NCBI GenBank assembly: GCA_032055545.1
Contig: DAMBQR010000005.1
Location: 1 to 64,000 of the forward strand
From: Pseudescherichia sp032055545
Lineage (GTDB): Bacteria > Pseudomonadota > Gammaproteobacteria > Enterobacterales > Enterobacteriaceae
Length of the DNA stretch: 64,000 nucleotides
Reading direction: 5' to 3'
Both the position numbers and the translations under genes were made by a program. The notes under the pieces are model-generated. The model did not search any database and had not been told where the DNA came from. It worked only from the letters and a program-made list of their open reading frames with translations. This document shows, one piece after another, positions 34,928 to 42,955 of this stretch (within the stretch, counting starts at the first letter, position 1; each line of letters begins with the position of its first letter).

Positions 34928-35697
34928 TCGGCAAGGCGGGGCTTAACCCGCGCATGCAGCGCCGGGTTATCGCTCTCATCTTTTAGCTTAACGCCGGTCA
35001 GGCGGCGTAAAAAGGCCTGCTCCAGTAGCCAGGCAAGCTTAAATGCTGCGGCCTCGTAGCTCAGCCCCTCCGGGCGGATGTTGGAGATGCAGTTGCGCTC
35101 TGAGTCCAGACGCGCGCGCTCCGGCTGCCAGGTCAGGTAAACGCCCAGGCTGTCCGGTGACGACAATCCGGGGCGCTCACCAATCAGCATCGCTACCGCT
35201 CTGCTCTTCAGCGTCTCGCCAATCTCATCTCCCAGCGCCACCCGCGCCTGGTGTGCCAGCACCACCGGCCCGGTGTTCAGCCCCAGCGTCTGAAGGTAGG
35301 GCAGCAGGGCAGTAATCAACGCTACCGCCTGACGGTGCACCGCATGGGAAGAGAGACCATCGCCAATCACCAATAGCAGATCGTGGGGGGATACCCGGCT
35401 GGCCTGAAGTGCCTTGCGGCTCTCGTCGCTCAGCCTGCGTCCCAGATCCGGACGATTCAGGTAAACAGGCCGATCCACCGCAGCGCTGTGGGTGGTCAGG
35501 GTTTGCAACCCCAGCGCCGTAAGCCGCTGCGCCAGCGGCTCGCTGTCAAAAGGCTGGTGGACCGCGTCACGCGCCTGGGCGTGAGCCAGGCCGAAGCTAA
35601 GCACCTCCCGGGTCGGCAGGCTTGCACCGCTGCGCCCCAGGGCGATACGGGCATCGGTAAACTCACGCAGTAACGACCAGGCGTCAGGATGATTCAT
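34924..35697 (-). CDS. eutC: Ethanolamine ammonia-lyase small subunit
   Basis: 257 residues. With EutB it forms the adenosylcobalamin-dependent lyase that splits ethanolamine into acetaldehyde and ammonia. Blocks seen: FGLAHAQARDAVHQPFD, LLVIGDGLSSHAVHRQA, MLIGERPGLSSPDSLGVYLT and ERNCISNIRPEGL, the last two lining the B12 site. The start overlaps the eutB stop by four bases, so translation is coupled. It is the last gene of eat-eutB-eutC and abuts the convergent bluF. Confidence 0.95.
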   Translation of the reverse strand: MNHPDAWSLLREFTDARIALGRSGASLPTREVLSFGLAHAQARDAVHQPFDSEPLAQRLTALGLQTLTTHSAAVDRPVYLNRPDLGRRLSDESRKALQASRVSPHDLLLVIGDGLSSHAVHRQAVALITALLPYLQTLGLNTGPVVLAHQARVALGDEIGETLKSRAVAMLIGERPGLSSPDSLGVYLTWQPERARLDSERNCISNIRPEGLSYEAAAFKLAWLLEQAFLRRLTGVKLKDESDNPALHARVKPRLAD

Positions 35698-37085
35698 ACG
35701 TTTACCCCCTCAGGCGGCAGCACGCTCAGCAGCGGATGATTGGCTCCGGTGAGCCGCAGCTGGCCTGCACTATCGATAATCTGCATTTTCATCAGCCACT
35801 CGCTAAACTCCGGGGCATGCTTCAGCCCCAGCAGACGGCGGGCGTAGAGTGCATCGTGAAAGGAGGTGCTCTGGTAGTTGAGCATGATGTCATCTGCCCC
35901 CGGGACGCCAATCAGGAAGGTCAGCCCGGCGTTGCACAGCAGCGTCAGGAGCGTGTCCATATCATCCTGATCTGCCTCGGCGTGGTTGGTATAGCAGACG
36001 TCGCAGCCAATCGGCAGGCCCATCAGCTTGCCGCAGAAGTGATCTTCCAGCCCGGCGCGAACAATCTGCTTGCCGTCGTAGAGATACTCCGGGCCAATAA
36101 ATCCCACCACCGTATTGACCAGCAGCGGATCGAAGTGGCGCGCCACGGCGTAGGCCCGCGCCTCGCAGGTCTGCTGATCGACGTCGTGATGAGCGTTGGC
36201 GGAGAGGCAGCTGCCCTGTCCGGTCTCAAAGTACATCACGTTATTACCCAGCGTGCCGCGGCCAAGGCTCAGGGCGGCTTCCCTGGCCTCCGCCAGCAGC
36301 GCAAGGTTAATACCGAAGCCGCTGTTTGCCGCTTCGGTGCCCGCCACCGACTGGAACACCAGATCAACGGGGGCACCGCGCTCTATCAGCGCCAGGGTGT
36401 TGGTAACGTGCGTCAGCACGCAGGACTGGGTGGGAATAGCAAAGCGGCTAATGATGTCATCCATCATCTGGTTCAGCCGCTCCAGCACCGGCAGGCTGTC
36501 GCTGGCGGGGTTAATGCCGATCACCGCATCCCCAGCGCCATAGAGCAGGCCATCAAGCATGCTCGCGGCGATGCCTTTCAGATCGTCGGTGGGGTGGTTG
36601 GGTTGCAGACGCACGCTCAGATGACCCGGCAGGCCGATAGTGTTGCGAAAGCGGGTAACGACCCGGCACCTGCTCGCCGCGAGGATCAGATCCTGGTTGC
36701 GCATCAGCTTGCTGACGGCGGCAGCCATCTCCGGCGTAATGGCACGGGCCACGCGGCTTAGGGTAAGGGGATCGGTGGCGTCGTCCAGCAGCCAGTCGCG
36801 AAAGTCGCCTACCGTCAGGTGGCTGATGGTCGAGAACGCCTCGCGATCGTGGGTATCGATAATCAGCCGGGTGACCTCATCCGCTTCGTAAGGGATCGGC
36901 GGATTGGCCAGGATCTCGCGCAGGGGCACTTCGGCCAGCGCCATCTTTGCCGCCATGCGCTCTTCGGCAGAGTCGGCGCTGACGCCCGCCAGCACATCTC
37001 CGGAGCGGGCCGGGGAGGCTTTCGCCAGCAGCGTTTTCAAACTGGCGAACCGGTAAGTTCGGTGCGCCAGCGTGGTTTTATACAT
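35694..37085 (-). CDS. eutB: Ethanolamine ammonia-lyase large subunit
   Basis: 463 residues, catalytic TIM-barrel subunit. Conserved stretches include LRSGDVLAGV-like ARSGDVLAGVSADS, GDAVIGINPASDS, FETGQGSCLSANAHHDVDQQT, GFIGPEYLYDGKQIVRAGLEDHF and GCDVCYTNHAEADQDDMD. It is diverged from the microcompartment-associated K-12 EutB, matching the second eutBC type found with Eat permeases. A GAGGAGG site overlapping the eat stop precedes its ATG, nine bases after eat. The reactivase eutA is not here, nor are any shell, aldehyde dehydrogenase or eutR genes. Confidence 0.96.
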   Translation of the reverse strand: MYKTTLAHRTYRFASLKTLLAKASPARSGDVLAGVSADSAEERMAAKMALAEVPLREILANPPIPYEADEVTRLIIDTHDREAFSTISHLTVGDFRDWLLDDATDPLTLSRVARAITPEMAAAVSKLMRNQDLILAASRCRVVTRFRNTIGLPGHLSVRLQPNHPTDDLKGIAASMLDGLLYGAGDAVIGINPASDSLPVLERLNQMMDDIISRFAIPTQSCVLTHVTNTLALIERGAPVDLVFQSVAGTEAANSGFGINLALLAEAREAALSLGRGTLGNNVMYFETGQGSCLSANAHHDVDQQTCEARAYAVARHFDPLLVNTVVGFIGPEYLYDGKQIVRAGLEDHFCGKLMGLPIGCDVCYTNHAEADQDDMDTLLTLLCNAGLTFLIGVPGADDIMLNYQSTSFHDALYARRLLGLKHAPEFSEWLMKMQIIDSAGQLRLTGANHPLLSVLPPEGVNV

Positions 37086-37094
37086 GTCGCCTCC

Positions 37095-38486
37095 TCAGGA
37101 GAGGGCGCGCAGCTGCGGATCCAGCCCGGCGCGTGCGCGGGACGTGGCCGTGCTGCGGAACCACAGGTAGCCAGCCAGCATCATCCCTGCAAAGATCAGC
37201 GCCAGCAGCGGGTTATACCAGACCATCGCCACCAGACAGAGTACCGCCATGCCCAACGCAAACGCCGGTGCATAGGGGAAAAGCGGCGCTTTAAAGGGCC
37301 GGATAAGATTCGGCTCGCTGCGGCGCAGCTTGAACAGTGCGGCCATCGAGGTGATATACATAACAATAGCGCCGAACACCGACATCGTCACGATGCAGGC
37401 GGTGAGCGGCATACCGCTGAGGGTAATTACCGAGTCCGAGAAGATAGCCGCGATGCCCACCACGCCGCCTGCAAGAATCGCCAGGTGCGGCGTCCGGGTC
37501 TTACGGTTCAACGTCGCCAGGCGGGCAGGCAGATAGCCCGCCCGAGCCAGGGAGTAGATTTGCCGTGAGTAGCCCATAATGATACCGTGGAACGAGGCTA
37601 CCAGACCAAACAGCCCCAGCCAGACCAGCATATGCAGCCAGCCGCTGTTGTTACCGACAATGACCTTCATTGCCTGCGGCAGCGGATCGTTGATGTTGGC
37701 GAGGTTACGCCAGTCGCCGACGCCACCGGCAAAGATCATCACCCCCACCGCCAGCACGGTAAGGGTCACAATGCCGCCGCCGAGCGCCCGTGGAATGGTG
37801 CGCTGGGGATCCTTCGCCTCTTCCGCTGCCATAGACGCCCCCTCAATGGCGAGGAAAAACCAGATAGCAAACGGAATGGCGGCAAACATGCCGGAGAGGG
37901 CGAGGCCGCTAAAGCTCTCCGCCCCCGCCCAGCCGTGGGCGGTGAAGTTGCTCCAGGAGAAGCCCGGCGCGACCACGCCCATAAACACCAGCAGCTCGAA
38001 GATCGCCAGCAGGGTGACGATCAGTTCAAAGGTGGCCGCAATGCCGACGCCGAGAATGTTCAGGGTCATAAAGATGACGTACGCGGCGCAGGCGATCCAT
38101 TTGGCATCCAGCGCCGGAAACTGCACGTTCAGGTAGGCCCCGATAGCCATCGCAATCGCCGGTGGGGCAAAAACAAACTCAATCAGGGTGGCAAATCCGG
38201 CAATAAACCCGCCGGTCGGCCCGAAGGCGCGGTAGGCATAGGCAAAGGGACCACCCGCGTGGGGGATGGCGGTCGTCAGCTCGGTAAAACTAAAGATAAA
38301 GGCGCAGTACATCGCCGCAATGGCCAGCGCCACGACGAGAAAGCCCATCGTGCCCGCCTGCGACCAGCCGTAGCTCCAGCCAAAATACTCCCCGGAGATC
38401 ACCAGCCCCACGGCAATCCCCCACAGACGGAAGCTGCCGAGCGTTCTTTTCAGTGTGGTTGTTTGTGTGGTTGTTTGTGTGGTCAT
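37095..38486 (-). CDS. eat: Ethanolamine permease
   Basis: 463-residue APC-superfamily transporter with about twelve membrane segments. The N-terminus has GLVISGEYFGWSYGW and later IPHAGGPFAYAYRAFGPTGG, both typical of the ethanolamine permease (Eat/2A0305) group. It supplies substrate to EutBC encoded downstream in the same operon. The first codons contain a 12-base tandem repeat (about 38458-38484) encoding a TQTTTQTTT tail. A sigma-54-type promoter lies 40-55 bases upstream. Confidence 0.94.
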   Translation of the reverse strand: MTTQTTTQTTTLKRTLGSFRLWGIAVGLVISGEYFGWSYGWSQAGTMGFLVVALAIAAMYCAFIFSFTELTTAIPHAGGPFAYAYRAFGPTGGFIAGFATLIEFVFAPPAIAMAIGAYLNVQFPALDAKWIACAAYVIFMTLNILGVGIAATFELIVTLLAIFELLVFMGVVAPGFSWSNFTAHGWAGAESFSGLALSGMFAAIPFAIWFFLAIEGASMAAEEAKDPQRTIPRALGGGIVTLTVLAVGVMIFAGGVGDWRNLANINDPLPQAMKVIVGNNSGWLHMLVWLGLFGLVASFHGIIMGYSRQIYSLARAGYLPARLATLNRKTRTPHLAILAGGVVGIAAIFSDSVITLSGMPLTACIVTMSVFGAIVMYITSMAALFKLRRSEPNLIRPFKAPLFPYAPAFALGMAVLCLVAMVWYNPLLALIFAGMMLAGYLWFRSTATSRARAGLDPQLRALS

Positions 38487-38525
38487 CGTGTACTGCCTCG
38501 CCGTTACAGAGTTAAACGGGAACCT

Positions 38526-38539
38526 GCAAAGGCGATGCC
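38526..38539 (-). promoter_or_regulatory. Sigma-54 promoter of eat-eutBC
   Basis: Minus-strand reading CTGGCATCGCCTTTGCAGG contains the -24 GG and -12 GC dinucleotides exactly ten bases apart, within TGGCAT-N5-TTGCA. The predicted start of transcription falls near 38514, giving a leader of about 28 bases to the eat ATG. This predicts RpoN-dependent expression. Confidence 0.7.
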
Positions 38540-38604
38540 AGAAAATTAACCTTAGTCATTTCAATGGAATGAGCAAAGTGCTTTGAAAACCGTGCACCGC
38601 CACG

Positions 38605-38621
38605 CGCAGGACAGTGGTGCA
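38605..38621 (-). promoter_or_regulatory. Possible NtrC half-site region upstream of eat
   Basis: Minus-strand TGCACCACTGTCCTGCG carries one perfect NtrC half-site (TGCACCA) and a degenerate second half; an inverted GGTGCA follows at 38592-38597. The distance to the predicted sigma-54 start, about 95 bases, suits an enhancer site. Only the half-site is clear. Confidence 0.4.
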
Positions 38622-38649
38622 GCCTGCCCCGGCGTGGTGAAAAAAGGCG

Positions 38650-40362
38650 TTAATCTGCCTTCGCCAGATGCGCCCCGATGTAGCGCGCATAGCGCTGGCT
38701 TTTCAGATGGGTGAGATCTACCAGCACCAGGCCATCCACGCAGTGGTTGAAGTCCGGATCGCTACCAAAGTCGATAAACTGGACGCCGCCCGGCGTGCAT
38801 AGCTCTGAGTACTGCTTATAGAGTGGGGGAATGCCGCAGCCCAGGTTGCCGAGCAGCGACTTCAGGCGAGTCAAATCCTCGGTGTAATCATTGCCGGTAA
38901 ACTGGGCCAGCACCTCGGGAAGCGAGGCTGGCCAGGGGCGGCGGGAGACGGCGAGTGGATGTACAGGCGGGAACCAGAGACGGTAGAAGGCCACCAGCAG
39001 ATCCCGCGCCGCCGGGGGCAGGCCACCGGAGATCGACACCGGGCCGAAGAGATAGCGATACTGGGGGTAGCGCGCCAGGTAAGCGCCAATTCCCGACCAG
39101 AGGTAATCCAGCCCGCGACGGCCCCAGTAGCGCGGCTGAATAAAGCTGCGTCCCAGCTCAATCCCGTGCTGCAAAATGTCGTCCATTTTATTGTCATAGT
39201 GAAACAGGCTATAGCTGTAGAGCCCGCCCAGTCCCCGCTGGGCTACCTGCTGTGCCGTGGGCATAAAGCGGTACGCGCCGACGATCTCCAGATCGGCCTC
39301 ATCCCACAGGATCAGGTGCAGGTAGTCATCGTCATAGCGGTCGATATCGCGCCGCTGCCCGCTGCCTTCACCTACGGCGCGAAAGGCGATCTCCCGCAGG
39401 CGGCCCAGCTCACGCAGCACCGGGACATCTTCTTCGCCGTTGCGCTGCCAGAGGTAGATAGTTTTGCCGTCGGATGTCTGGCCGAGACACTCCGCCTGTG
39501 CCAGAGCGCGTTTCAGGGTTAGCCGTCCCTCCGGGCGAGCGATGGCGCATTCGGTCTTAAACAGCCCCGGCTGGCCTTTTCCCAGGCGGATAACATGCTG
39601 GCGGCATCGCTCCGCCGTCTCGCGGGCGCTGGCGTGCGGATTATGGAGGCTCTCCCAGGGGATGCGCTGGCCAAGGGTTATCGGCAGGCTGCTGCCCTGG
39701 CGGCGAAACATCTGCTGCATCAGGAGCAGCATCGGCAGGGTGGAGGAGATCAGCGTGCTGGCGTAGAAGAGCGGGCTGTTGTGAGCGCGAATAAACACCG
39801 GCAGCAGCGGGGTACGGAACTTCGCCGCCAGCTTCACAAAGCCGCTGTGCCAGGCCCCATCGCCAATGCCGTGGCGGGTCAGGCGTGACACCTCGCCTGC
39901 GGGAAAGAAGATCAGCACGCCGCCCTGCTGGAGCTGCGTTTCCATCTGCAGCAGTGAGGATTTACGCGTGCGTCCGCCGAGGTTATCGACGGGAATAAAC
40001 AGCGAGCAGAGTGGCGCCAGGTGACTCAGCATCCGGTTGGTCACGACTTTGACATCCCGCCGCACGCGAGAGACGGCATGAAGCAGGGCGAGACCGTCAA
40101 GGGTGCCGGTAGGATGGTTGGCGATAATGATGAGTGGGCCATGCTCGGGGATCTGCTCAAGGTCGTGGGCGGAGAGGGTACTGCGGATGCGAAGATGCTC
40201 AAGGATCTGCTCGACCATATCCAGCCCCTTCAGGTGGCGATGGCGGGCGGCGAACTGCTGAAATTCCTCTTCGTAGAGCAGGCGTTTAAGCAGGTTGCGC
40301 TGCCAGGGGGCGGGTTTGGCCTGTGGCCAGAGGTCATCAAGAACGCTGTCGAGACTAAACAT
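38650..40362 (-). CDS. olsF: OlsF-like bifunctional ornithine-lipid synthase (acyltransferase-GNAT fusion)
   Basis: 570 residues with two acyltransferase modules. The N-terminal half is PlsC/OlsA-like, with IIIANHPTGTLDGL (about 80-93) as the His-Asp motif and FFPAGEVSR (about 155) as a later block. The C-terminal half (about 290-500) is an OlsB-like GNAT domain with LREIAFRAVGEG, IVGAYRFMP and YLWSGIGAYLARYP. This matches OlsF of Serratia-type bacteria, in which the C-terminal part N-acylates ornithine and the N-terminal part adds the second acyl chain. The product would be a phosphorus-free membrane lipid. K-12 lacks it. It is a single-gene unit between eat and hemB. Confidence 0.82.
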   Translation of the reverse strand: MFSLDSVLDDLWPQAKPAPWQRNLLKRLLYEEEFQQFAARHRHLKGLDMVEQILEHLRIRSTLSAHDLEQIPEHGPLIIIANHPTGTLDGLALLHAVSRVRRDVKVVTNRMLSHLAPLCSLFIPVDNLGGRTRKSSLLQMETQLQQGGVLIFFPAGEVSRLTRHGIGDGAWHSGFVKLAAKFRTPLLPVFIRAHNSPLFYASTLISSTLPMLLLMQQMFRRQGSSLPITLGQRIPWESLHNPHASARETAERCRQHVIRLGKGQPGLFKTECAIARPEGRLTLKRALAQAECLGQTSDGKTIYLWQRNGEEDVPVLRELGRLREIAFRAVGEGSGQRRDIDRYDDDYLHLILWDEADLEIVGAYRFMPTAQQVAQRGLGGLYSYSLFHYDNKMDDILQHGIELGRSFIQPRYWGRRGLDYLWSGIGAYLARYPQYRYLFGPVSISGGLPPAARDLLVAFYRLWFPPVHPLAVSRRPWPASLPEVLAQFTGNDYTEDLTRLKSLLGNLGCGIPPLYKQYSELCTPGGVQFIDFGSDPDFNHCVDGLVLVDLTHLKSQRYARYIGAHLAKAD

Positions 40363-40439
40363 GGTGGCTCCTCCATCCGTCTTAGGCAGACAGTAGAAGG
40401 GCGAGATGGCGTTTATATGACAGGGAGGTGAAGTTTAGG

Positions 40440-40469
40440 GTGCCCGGCACGCAGAGCGCCACCGGGCAC
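40440..40469 (-). terminator. Hairpin after hemB
   Basis: Eight-base-pair stem GTGCCCGG/CCGGGCAC with a 14-base GC-rich loop, seven bases after the hemB stop. It resembles a REP-type hairpin and has no T tract, so it is a stabilising or weak terminating structure. Confidence 0.5.
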
Positions 40470-40475
40470 GGCGGT

Positions 40476-41450
40476 TTAACGCAGGATTTTACGTTCGGCC
40501 AGATCCAGCGCGAAGTAGCTGAAGATCAGATCTGCACCGGCACGTTTGATCGCACCCAGGCTCTCGAGGATCACTTTATCCTCGTCGATAGCCCCGGCCT
40601 GAGCCGCAAACTTGATCATCGCATACTCGCCGCTGACCTGGTACGCGCCGAGCGGCAGCTCGGTGCGCTCGCGTATGTCGCGCAGGACATCGAGATACGC
40701 GCCTGCTGGCTTAACCATCAGGCAGTCAGCGCCCTGCGCTTCGTCGAGCAGCGACTCGCGGATCGCTTCCCGGCGGTTCATCGGGTTCATCTGGTAGGTT
40801 TTACGATCGCCCTTCAGCGCCGTCCCTGCCGCTTCACGAAACGGGCCGTAGAAGGCGGAGGCGAACTTGGTGGAGTAGGACATAATCGCCGTATCGGTAA
40901 AGCCTGCGGCGTCCAGCGCCTGGCGGATCGCCTGCACCTGACCATCCATTGCGGCGGACGGGGCGATAAAATCGGCGCCGGCGGCAGCGGCCACGACCGC
41001 CTGCTTGCCAAGATTGATCAGCGTTGCGTCGTTATCAACGCCGTGATCGCACAGCACGCCGCAGTGGCCGTGAGAGGTGTACTCGCAGAAACAGGTATCG
41101 GACATGACCACCATCTCCGGCACCGCGTCTTTACAGATCCGCGACATCCGCGCCACGAGGCCATCTTCACGCCAGGCATCGCTGCCGGTGGCATCGGTGT
41201 GGTGCGAAATACCAAAGGTCATGACCGAGCGAATGCCCGCATTGGCGAAGCGCTCAATCTCACGCGCCAGATACTTCTCCGGAATGCGCACTACGCCTGG
41301 CATGGCGTCGATAGCTTTATAGTCGTCCAGCTCTTCTTCAACAAAGATGGGCAACACAAAGTCATTGAGGCTCAGCGTTGTCTCTTCAAACATGGCGCGC
41401 AGCGGGGCAGACTTGCGCAGGCGGCGCGGGCGGGAAATTAAATCGGTCAT
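40476..41450 (-). CDS. hemB: Porphobilinogen synthase (delta-aminolevulinate dehydratase)
   Basis: 324 residues, as in E. coli. Condenses two 5-aminolevulinate molecules into porphobilinogen in haem synthesis. The zinc-site cysteines are in DTCFCEYTSHGHCGVL (about 118-133), and the Schiff-base lysines are in STKFASAFYGPF and MVKPAG. It is transcribed alone, away from ampH on the same strand, in the K-12 order hemB-ampH-sbmA once the inserted genes are discounted. Confidence 0.98.
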   Translation of the reverse strand: MTDLISRPRRLRKSAPLRAMFEETTLSLNDFVLPIFVEEELDDYKAIDAMPGVVRIPEKYLAREIERFANAGIRSVMTFGISHHTDATGSDAWREDGLVARMSRICKDAVPEMVVMSDTCFCEYTSHGHCGVLCDHGVDNDATLINLGKQAVVAAAAGADFIAPSAAMDGQVQAIRQALDAAGFTDTAIMSYSTKFASAFYGPFREAAGTALKGDRKTYQMNPMNRREAIRESLLDEAQGADCLMVKPAGAYLDVLRDIRERTELPLGAYQVSGEYAMIKFAAQAGAIDEDKVILESLGAIKRAGADLIFSYFALDLAERKILR

Positions 41451-41499
41451 GGTATGCCTGAGGTTGGTGAATCAGAGGGCTATTATAACCCAATCAACC

Positions 41500-41537
41500 C
41501 CGGGGTGTTTCGCCAAAACAGGCGTTAACCACCCCGG
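41500..41537 (-). terminator. Hairpin after ampH
   Basis: CCGGGGTG (41500-41507) pairs with CACCCCGG (41530-41537), and inside CGCC/GGCG pair again. It lies 14 bases past the ampH stop codon. A T tract is missing. Confidence 0.55.
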
Positions 41538-41550
41538 AGCGGAGAGAGGA

Positions 41551-42717
41551 TCAGGAGGCCGGGACGATCTGCGGCCGGTTGCCGCTCAGCTCGGTGACCA
41601 GGTCGTTAACCCCGTCGCTCATGTTTTTAAAGCGGGTCAGAGGAGAGCGGGTCACCACCACGAACACGCCGACGTTGCTGCGGGGGATCATCGCCATATA
41701 GGTGATAAAGCCGCCGCCGCCGCCGGTCTTTTGAATGATCCCCGGCCGGCCCTCTTTCGGCGACATGTAGACCCAGCCCAGCCCCAGCGCGTCGGCCTTG
41801 CCCGGCACGTCCATCCCTACCACACGGGTCAGCTGGCTGCGCTGGTAGATCAGGGTCTGCATCCGGTCAGCCTGGTTGCTGCGGGCGTAAAAATCTGAGG
41901 AGAGGAACTGCTGCATCCAGCGCATCATATCTCCTGGCGTGGAGTAGACGCCGCCGCTGCCGATGGCTGCCAGGGTGTTATCGCAGGGGCTGGCCCCTTT
42001 CTCTGCCACCATCAGGCGACGGCACTGATCCGGCGAGGGGGTAAAGGTAGTGTCCTTCATTCCCAGCGGGCGAGCGATCTGCTCGTCAAACAGCTGGGCG
42101 TAAGGCTTACCGGCGGCGTTAGCCAGCGCATCCGCCAGCAGGTCAAAGGCCAGGTTTGAGTAGGAGGCCTGCGAGCCGGGAGCCGTTTTCAGCGTCGCGG
42201 TCGAGAGCCAGTTCCAGCGCTGCTGACGGGTAGGCCAGGTAAAGACCGAGCGGTGCGCCGCGCCGCCGGGCTGCTCGCGGGGCAGGGCGCTGGTGTGGGT
42301 TGCCAGGTTCACCAGCGTAATAGGCGATCCCTGCCAGCCCGGCACCCGTGAGCCGGGAGGGGCATATTTACTCAGCGGATCGTTGAGCTTTACCACACCC
42401 TGATCGAGCAGCTTGACCAGCATCTCGCTGGTCATCAGCTTAGAGATGGAGGCAATGCGGACCAGCGAGTCGAGCTGGGGACGCACGTTATTGCCTGGAC
42501 GCGTTTCACCGAAGCTGCGGAACACGCGTTGGTTGCCGTCGATCACCACCATCGCCATACCGGTTGCGCCGCTGCCGTAAAAGATATGGTTGGCATAGCG
42601 ATCGACCACGTCGGACGCAAACTCCGGGTCGGGGGAGGTCTGTGCCGCATTTACCGATGAGAAGGTCAGGGCGCACAACAGGGTGGATAAGAGCAGGCAA
42701 CGTTTCAACGACAGCAT
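41551..42717 (-). CDS. ampH: AmpH, penicillin-binding DD-carboxypeptidase/endopeptidase
   Basis: 388-residue periplasmic class C beta-lactamase-fold protein acting on peptidoglycan, with little beta-lactam hydrolysis. A signal peptide (about 24 residues ending VNA) precedes the fold. Active-site motifs: S-I-S-K in RIASISKLMTSEM and YSN in QASYSNLAFDL; the C-terminal block IQKTGGGGGFITY holds the KTG triad. The start region has no strong ribosome site, and a TTG three codons in is a possible alternative. It diverges from sbmA, as in K-12. Confidence 0.95.
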   Translation of the reverse strand: MLSLKRCLLLSTLLCALTFSSVNAAQTSPDPEFASDVVDRYANHIFYGSGATGMAMVVIDGNQRVFRSFGETRPGNNVRPQLDSLVRIASISKLMTSEMLVKLLDQGVVKLNDPLSKYAPPGSRVPGWQGSPITLVNLATHTSALPREQPGGAAHRSVFTWPTRQQRWNWLSTATLKTAPGSQASYSNLAFDLLADALANAAGKPYAQLFDEQIARPLGMKDTTFTPSPDQCRRLMVAEKGASPCDNTLAAIGSGGVYSTPGDMMRWMQQFLSSDFYARSNQADRMQTLIYQRSQLTRVVGMDVPGKADALGLGWVYMSPKEGRPGIIQKTGGGGGFITYMAMIPRSNVGVFVVVTRSPLTRFKNMSDGVNDLVTELSGNRPQIVPAS

Positions 42718-42955
42718 CCATCAAAAAAGTTAAAGAGATAGAGCGTATTTATACTACTTACCGGCGCGATGCAAAGCCCGGAAAAGCGCTTTATTTCGTG
42801 GTCAAGCGTAACGCCAGGTAAACAGACGCTTTTTTCCTGCAACACAATGTCTTCTTTTGACATGAAGCGCTTGTGGTAATCTCACTGGCTTCGGTATTTT
42901 CATACCCATAGCGAATCCACAACACAATAAGAGTGAGCTGTCGCAGGAGAATTTC

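Noticed and set aside
35736..36761. A 341-codon plus-strand frame opposite eutB
   Set aside because: Shadow of eutB, no start signal and no family resemblance.
38458..38484. Tandem 12-base repeat at the start of eat as a possible phase-variation tract
   Set aside because: Only two copies in a multiple of three bases, so copy change would not shift the frame.
37587..38549. A 320-codon plus-strand frame opposite eat
   Set aside because: Shadow of the permease gene; extreme content of Gly, Arg, Gln and His and no recognisable domain.
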